64,000 nucleotides of DNA. Source: Nitrogeniibacter mangrovi (lineage in GTDB: Bacteria; Pseudomonadota; Gammaproteobacteria; Burkholderiales; Rhodocyclaceae). The notes beneath the pieces are model-generated. The model saw only the letters and a program-made list of their open reading frames with translations. It made no database searches and was not told the origin of the DNA. Position numbers and translations under genes: made by a program. Shown piece by piece: positions 59,786-64,000 of this stretch (within the stretch, counting starts at the first letter, position 1; each line of letters starts with the position of its first letter). The stretch spans positions 1,178,001 to 1,242,000 of the forward strand of contig NZ_CP048836.1 of NCBI RefSeq assembly GCF_010983895.1, written 5' to 3'.

Positions 59786-60814
59786 TTACTGGGCTGCGGC
59801 GAACGCGCGGGCGGCGTCCACCATGCGGCAGGAGTAGCCCCACTCGTTGTCGTACCAGGCCAGCACCTTGACCAGCACGGAGCCGTCTTCGGCCTTGATG
59901 ACGCGGGTCTGCGTCGCATCGAAAGTCGAGGAGACGGCGGTGTGGTTGAAGTCGGAGGAGACCAGCGGCTCGTTGTTGACGGCCAGGATGCCCTTGAGCG
60001 GGCCGTTGGCCGCCGCGGTCATGAGCTCGTTGATTTCTTCCTTGGTGGTCGCACGCTCGGCGGTGAAGGTCAGATCCACCAGCGACACGTTCAGGGTCGG
60101 CACGCGCAGCGCGAAGCCGTCGAACTTGCCCTTGAGCTGCGGCAGCACCAGGCCGACGGCCTTGGCGGCGCCGGTCTTGGTGGGGATGATGTTGGCGGCC
60201 GCGGCGCGGGCGCGGCGCAGATCCTTGTGGCGCACGTCCACGGTCACCTGGTCGTTGGTGTAGGCGTGCACGGTGGTCATCAGGCCCTGCTTGATGCCGA
60301 CGGACTCGGACAGCACCTTGGCCACCGGGGCCAGGCAGTTGGTGGTGCACGAGGCGTTGGAGACCACGGTCATGTCACCGCGCAGGTCGCCTTCGTTCAC
60401 GCCCATCACGATGGTGGCATCCACGTCGTCACCGCCGGGGGCGGAGATCAGCACGCGCTTGGCGCCCATCTCGAGCAGCTGCACGGCCTTGGCCTTGCTG
60501 GTGTAGGCACCGGTGCACTCGAGCAGCACGTCCACGCCGTGCTCGCCCCAGTTGACGCCCTTCGGGTCCTTGGTGGAGTAGAAGGGGATCGGCTTGCCGT
60601 CGATGATGATGCAGTTCTCGCCTTCGGTTTCGACCGAGGTGGCGAAACGGCCGTGCGTGGTGTCGTACTTGAGCAGGTGGGCATTGGTGGCCAGGTCGCC
60701 CGAGGCGTTGATGGCAACGACCTCGAGTTCGTTCTGCAGACCTTGCTCGTAGATGGCGCGCAGGGTGCAGCGGCCGATCCGGCCGAAACCATTGATTGCG
60801 ACTTTGATGCTCAT
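59786..60814 (-). CDS. gap: Glyceraldehyde-3-phosphate dehydrogenase, type I
   Basis: A 342-residue GAPDH: NAD-binding [18 protein letters not shown], active site [48 protein letters not shown] and C-terminal [14 protein letters not shown]. In context (tkt upstream, pgk downstream, prk nearby) it can serve glycolysis or the Calvin cycle. ATG 60814 has AAGGAG 8 nt upstream. A terminator follows its stop. Confidence 0.97.
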   Translation of the reverse strand: MSIKVAINGFGRIGRCTLRAIYEQGLQNELEVVAINASGDLATNAHLLKYDTTHGRFATSVETEGENCIIIDGKPIPFYSTKDPKGVNWGEHGVDVLLECTGAYTSKAKAVQLLEMGAKRVLISAPGGDDVDATIVMGVNEGDLRGDMTVVSNASCTTNCLAPVAKVLSESVGIKQGLMTTVHAYTNDQVTVDVRHKDLRRARAAAANIIPTKTGAAKAVGLVLPQLKGKFDGFALRVPTLNVSLVDLTFTAERATTKEEINELMTAAANGPLKGILAVNNEPLVSSDFNHTAVSSTFDATQTRVIKAEDGSVLVKVLAWYDNEWGYSCRMVDAARAFAAAQ

Positions 60815-60864
60815 CGGATTGCTCCTTCTCAGGTTTTAAATTCTGTTGTTCGTCGCGCTGGCGC

Positions 60865-62895
60865 TCAACCGACCAGGGTGCGCACGGCGTCGACGACGGC
60901 ATCGCTGGTGATGCCGAATTCCTTGAACAGCTGGCCGGCCGGGGCGGACTCGCCGAAGCGGTCGATGCCGATCACGGCCCCCTCCAGGCCCACGTACTTG
61001 CGCCAGAAATCGGTCACGCCGGCCTCGATGGCCACGCGCGGCACGCGCGCCGGCAGCACCGAGGCCTTGTAGGCGGCTTCCTGGCGGTCGAAGACATTGG
61101 TGCTCGGCATGGAAACCACGCGCACGAAGGTGCCGACTTCGGCCAGCTTGGCCTGGGCTTCCATGGCCAGGGCCACCTCCGAGCCGGTGGCGAGGATCAC
61201 CGCATGGGGGGCTTCACCGCGTTCGGCGTTGCCGGCTTCGGACAGCACATAACCGCCGTGGCGGATGGCGGCGACCTGGGCGGCGCTGCGCGGCTGGAAG
61301 GCCAGGTTCTGGCGCGAGAAGCACAGGCTGCTGGGGCCGTCGGCGCGCTCGATGGCGCAGGCCCAGGCCACGGTGGATTCGGTGGTGTCGCAGGGGCGCC
61401 ACACGTCCATGTTGGGGATGAACCGCAGGGTGGCGATCTGCTCGACCGGCTGGTGGGTCGGACCATCCTCGCCCAGGCCGATGGAGTCGTGGGTGAACAC
61501 GAACACTTGGCGGATCTTCATGAGCGCGGCCATGCGCAGGGCGTTGCGCGCGTACTCGCTGAACATCAGGAAGGTGGCGGTGTAGGGAATCAGGCCGCCA
61601 TGCAGCGACAGGCCGTTGGCGATCGCGGCCATGCCGAACTCGCGCACGCCGTAATACACGTAGTTGCCGCCGTGCTCGCGGGTGACGCCGCGGGCACCCG
61701 ACCACAGGGTGAGGTTGGAGCCGGCCAGGTCGGCGGAGCCGCCGATGAGCTCGGGCAGCCTGGGCGCGAAGGCTTCGATGCTCTTCTGGCTGGCCTTGCG
61801 GGTGGCGATGGTCTCCGCCTTGTCGGTGACCTGGGCGAGCACCGCATCCACGTGCGCGGTCCAGTCGCTGGGCAGCTTGCCGCTCATGCGGCGCTCGAAC
61901 TCGGCGGCCAGTTCCGGATGGGCGGCGCGGTAGGTTTTGAGGCGCGCGTTCCATTCGGCTTCGGCGCTGGCGCCGGCCTCGCGCGCGTTCCAGGCGGCAT
62001 AGACCTCGGCCGGGATCTCGAACGGGGGGTGATGCCAACCGATGTGTTCACGGGTGGCAGCGATTTCCGCGTCGCCCAGGGCCGCGCCATGGACGTCGTG
62101 GCCGCCCTGCTTGTTGGGGGCGCCGGCGCCGATGATGGTCTTGCAGCAGATCAGGGTCGGCTGGGCGGTGTTGGCCTTGGCCTGCGCGATGGCCGCCTCG
62201 ATGGCGACCGGGTCATGGCCCTGTACATCGCGGATCACCTGCCAGCCATAGGCTTCGAAGCGCTTCGGCGTGTCGTCGGTGAACCAGCCGTCCACATGGC
62301 CGTCGATGGAGATGTCGTTGTCGTCGTAGAAGGCGGTCAGCTTGCCCAGGCCCCAGGTGCCGGCCAGCGAGCAGGCCTCGTGGGAGATGCCTTCCATCAG
62401 GCAGCCGTCGCCCAGGAACACCCAGGTGCGGTGATCGACGATGGCGTGGCCGGGGCGGTTGAATTCGTCGGCCAGCACCTTCTCGGCCAGCGCCATGCCC
62501 ACGGCGTTGGTGATGCCCTGGCCGAGCGGGCCTGTGGTGGTCTCGATGCCGGGGGCGTAGCCGTATTCCGGGTGGCCCGGGGTCTTGCTGTGCAGCTGGC
62601 GGAAATTCTTCAGGTCATCGATGGACAGATCGTAGCCGGTCAGGTGCAGCAGGGCGTAGATCAGCATGGAGCCGTGCCCGTTGGAGAGCACGAAGCGGTC
62701 GCGGTCCGCCCATTTCGGGTTGGCCGGATTGTGTTTCAGATGGTGGCGCCACAGCACCTCCGCGATCTCCGCCATGCCCATGGGCGCGCCCGGGTGGCCG
62801 GAGTTGGCCTTCTGCACGGCATCCATCGCCAGGGCCCGGATGGCGCCGGTGATGGGGTTGAACTGGGGAGGGGTGACGTTGCGCTCGGACGACAT
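60865..62895 (-). CDS. tkt: Transketolase
   Basis: Thiamine-diphosphate enzyme that moves two-carbon units in the pentose phosphate and Calvin cycles. The 676-residue protein has the N-terminal [20 protein letters not shown] and [19 protein letters not shown], the ThDP motif [13 protein letters not shown]...[10 protein letters not shown], and the transketolase signature [21 protein letters not shown] 62895 ([20 protein letters not shown]) is chosen; the frame extends upstream without support. gap follows 50 bp later. Confidence 0.97.
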   Translation of the reverse strand: MSSERNVTPPQFNPITGAIRALAMDAVQKANSGHPGAPMGMAEIAEVLWRHHLKHNPANPKWADRDRFVLSNGHGSMLIYALLHLTGYDLSIDDLKNFRQLHSKTPGHPEYGYAPGIETTTGPLGQGITNAVGMALAEKVLADEFNRPGHAIVDHRTWVFLGDGCLMEGISHEACSLAGTWGLGKLTAFYDDNDISIDGHVDGWFTDDTPKRFEAYGWQVIRDVQGHDPVAIEAAIAQAKANTAQPTLICCKTIIGAGAPNKQGGHDVHGAALGDAEIAATREHIGWHHPPFEIPAEVYAAWNAREAGASAEAEWNARLKTYRAAHPELAAEFERRMSGKLPSDWTAHVDAVLAQVTDKAETIATRKASQKSIEAFAPRLPELIGGSADLAGSNLTLWSGARGVTREHGGNYVYYGVREFGMAAIANGLSLHGGLIPYTATFLMFSEYARNALRMAALMKIRQVFVFTHDSIGLGEDGPTHQPVEQIATLRFIPNMDVWRPCDTTESTVAWACAIERADGPSSLCFSRQNLAFQPRSAAQVAAIRHGGYVLSEAGNAERGEAPHAVILATGSEVALAMEAQAKLAEVGTFVRVVSMPSTNVFDRQEAAYKASVLPARVPRVAIEAGVTDFWRKYVGLEGAVIGIDRFGESAPAGQLFKEFGITSDAVVDAVRTLVG

Positions 62896-63048
62896 TGCGG
62901 TTCTCGCGGTCCGGGGACCGGTTGGGGAAAAGGCGCAATTATCGTCGAAATGGGCCCGCTTGGGTAGCCGTCTGTGCGCGCGGCATTGTGACCGCACGCG
63001 TTACAACGTCTCGATTTATTTCAATGGAATCATTGGCTTGGCCAATCG

Positions 63049-63924
63049 TCAGACCCACTGCCGGCGACGCTCCATGAGCTTCCAGATCAAGGGCGTGAGG
63101 ATCAGCTGCATGGCCAGATCGAGGCGGCCGCCGGGCACGACGATGGTGTTCGCGCGCGACATGAACGAGTCGTGGAGCATGCGCAGCAGGTAGGGGAAGT
63201 CCACCCCGCGTGGATCCTTGAAACGGATCACCACCTTCGACTCCTCCAGGGTGGGCACGTCGCGCGCCGAGAACGGGTTGGAGGTGTCGACCACCGGCAC
63301 GCGCTGGAAGTTGATGTGGGTGCGCGAGAACTGGGGCACGATGAAATGCACGTAGTCGTGCATGCGCCGCAGCACCGTGTCCTGCACCGCTTCGCGGGAG
63401 TAGCCGCGCACCCGGGTGTCCCGGTGCAGCTTCTGGATCCATTCCAGGTTGATGGTCGGAACCACGCCGATGAGCAGGTCCACATGGCGCGCCACATCCA
63501 CCTCGTCGGTCACGACGGCGCCGTGCAGGCCTTCGTAGAACAGGCAGTCGGTGCCGACCGGGAGGTCCTCCCACTCGGTGAAGGTCCCCATGGGCAGGCC
63601 GCGCTGCACTGATTGCGCCTCGTCATGGATGTAGCAGCGGCGGCGGCCGGTGGCCGAATCCCCGTAGGAGCGGAACAGCTGTTCGAGCAGGTCGAGCCGG
63701 TTGGACTCCGGACCGAAGTGGCTGATGCCGCGCTTGCCCTGCGCTTCGGCCTCCTCGATCTGCTGCTTCATCTCGTCGCGCGTGTAGCGATGGAAGCTGT
63801 CGCCCTCGACGATGGCGGCATTGACGTTTTCGCGGTGGAAGATCGCCTGGAAGGTGTGCTTGACGGTCGTCGTGCCCGCGCCCGACGAGCCGGTCACGGC
63901 GATGATCGGATGCTTCATGGACAT
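63049..63924 (-). CDS. prk: Phosphoribulokinase
   Basis: Calvin-cycle enzyme making ribulose-1,5-bisphosphate, the Rubisco substrate. The 291-residue protein is of the proteobacterial octameric class: IIAVTGSSGAGTTTVKHTF (the P-loop without the usual GK is normal for this class), EGDSFHRY, LFYEGLHGAVV, GVVPTINLEWIQKLHRD, VPVVDTSNPFSARDVP and LDLAMQLILTPLIWK. ATG 63924 has GGAG 7 nt upstream. It stands 153 bp upstream of tkt on the same strand. This marks a CO2-fixation (cbb) neighbourhood; Rubisco genes are outside the window, if present. Confidence 0.96.
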   Translation of the reverse strand: MSMKHPIIAVTGSSGAGTTTVKHTFQAIFHRENVNAAIVEGDSFHRYTRDEMKQQIEEAEAQGKRGISHFGPESNRLDLLEQLFRSYGDSATGRRRCYIHDEAQSVQRGLPMGTFTEWEDLPVGTDCLFYEGLHGAVVTDEVDVARHVDLLIGVVPTINLEWIQKLHRDTRVRGYSREAVQDTVLRRMHDYVHFIVPQFSRTHINFQRVPVVDTSNPFSARDVPTLEESKVVIRFKDPRGVDFPYLLRMLHDSFMSRANTIVVPGGRLDLAMQLILTPLIWKLMERRRQWV

Positions 63925-64000
63925 GATGGAACTCCGCGCAGAAAAGGAAGACGGTCAGTGGTCGCGTGGCCGGCGCCGATCAGGCGTGATTCTGCAGCCA

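Noticed and set aside
58697-60814. Two tandem GAPDH genes as a recent duplication
   Set aside because: The two differ strongly, and the one at 58697-59725 follows the erythrose-4-phosphate dehydrogenase pattern. They are old paralogues.
58712-61072. 786-codon open frame on the plus strand opposite epd and gap
   Set aside because: It lies exactly antisense to two clear dehydrogenase genes, and its composition is that of a high-GC shadow frame.
63980-64000. Possible 3' end of another minus-strand gene (six codons and a stop) entering from the right edge
   Set aside because: Only WLQNHA and a TGA are visible. It is plausible as the end of a gene upstream of prk, but too short to support or identify.

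Overview
The window is a dense, high-GC (roughly two-thirds G+C by eye) chromosomal segment of a betaproteobacterium. Gene content and order (hemA-prfA-prmC-grx; algZR; hemCDXY; dusB-fis-purH-purD; pepP-ubiH; amgK-murU divergent from lptD-surA-pdxA-rsmA; prk/tkt/gap/pgk/pyk/fba) fit the Rhodocyclales (Azoarcus/Thauera/Zoogloea-like) best. That placement is inference from synteny and protein style; no rRNA is present. Nearly all of the sequence is core chromosome, with few accessory insertions.

Layout. 1-4.3 kb: the end of a sensor kinase, tRNA-Phe with its own promoter and terminator, then hemA, prfA, prmC and a monothiol glutaredoxin. 4.3-7.5 kb: an accessory minus-strand cassette made of a Cys-rich exported protein, a PqqD-like protein, an HprK-like kinase and a nucleotidyltransferase-fold protein. 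This looks like an 'HPr-rel-A' type system whose function is, as far as I know, undescribed. 7.7-13.2 kb: a fructosamine-kinase-like protein overlapping a Ser/Thr kinase with a cyclic-nucleotide-binding domain, argH, and divergent algZ/algR. 13.2-21.4 kb: ppc, a periplasmic thioredoxin-like protein, and the haem genes hemC-hemD-hemX-hemY. hemX carries an apparent one-base frameshift at its 3' end. 21.4-31.5 kb (minus strand): hemF, an isolated lower-GC nuclease-like gene, purD, purH, fis, dusB, ubiH, pepP, murU, amgK.

31.5-37.2 kb (plus strand): lptD-surA-pdxA-rsmA, covering outer-membrane biogenesis, vitamin B6 and 16S rRNA methylation. 37.2-45.5 kb: a small membrane protein, a chemoreceptor with a CxxCH haem-binding motif in its sensor domain, a Crp/Fnr regulator, a hydrolase, xthA, an EAL-CBS-GGDEF protein and oligopeptidase A. 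45.7-52 kb: a DUF2189 membrane protein, purC, an AlgJ/AlgI-like O-acetylation pair, a DUF3422 protein and a gamma-glutamylcyclotransferase-like protein. 52.0-52.4 kb: five tandem ~78-bp GC-rich repeats in an alternating A-B-A-B-A pattern. 52.4-63.9 kb (minus strand): prk, tkt, gap, epd, pgk, a PilJ-GGDEF protein, pyk, a B12-riboswitch-controlled bluB, and class II fba. The presence of prk beside tkt/gap/pgk/fba suggests a Calvin-Benson-Bassham cluster; Rubisco is not in the window.

Functional links inside the window: tetrapyrrole synthesis (hemA, C, D, X, Y, F); purine synthesis (purC, D, H); vitamin B6 (epd, pdxA); cell-envelope work (amgK/murU recycling, lptD, surA, AlgI/AlgJ-like acetylation); central carbon and CO2 metabolism (ppc, pyk and the prk-fba block); and c-di-GMP or chemotaxis signalling (two GGDEF proteins, one MCP).
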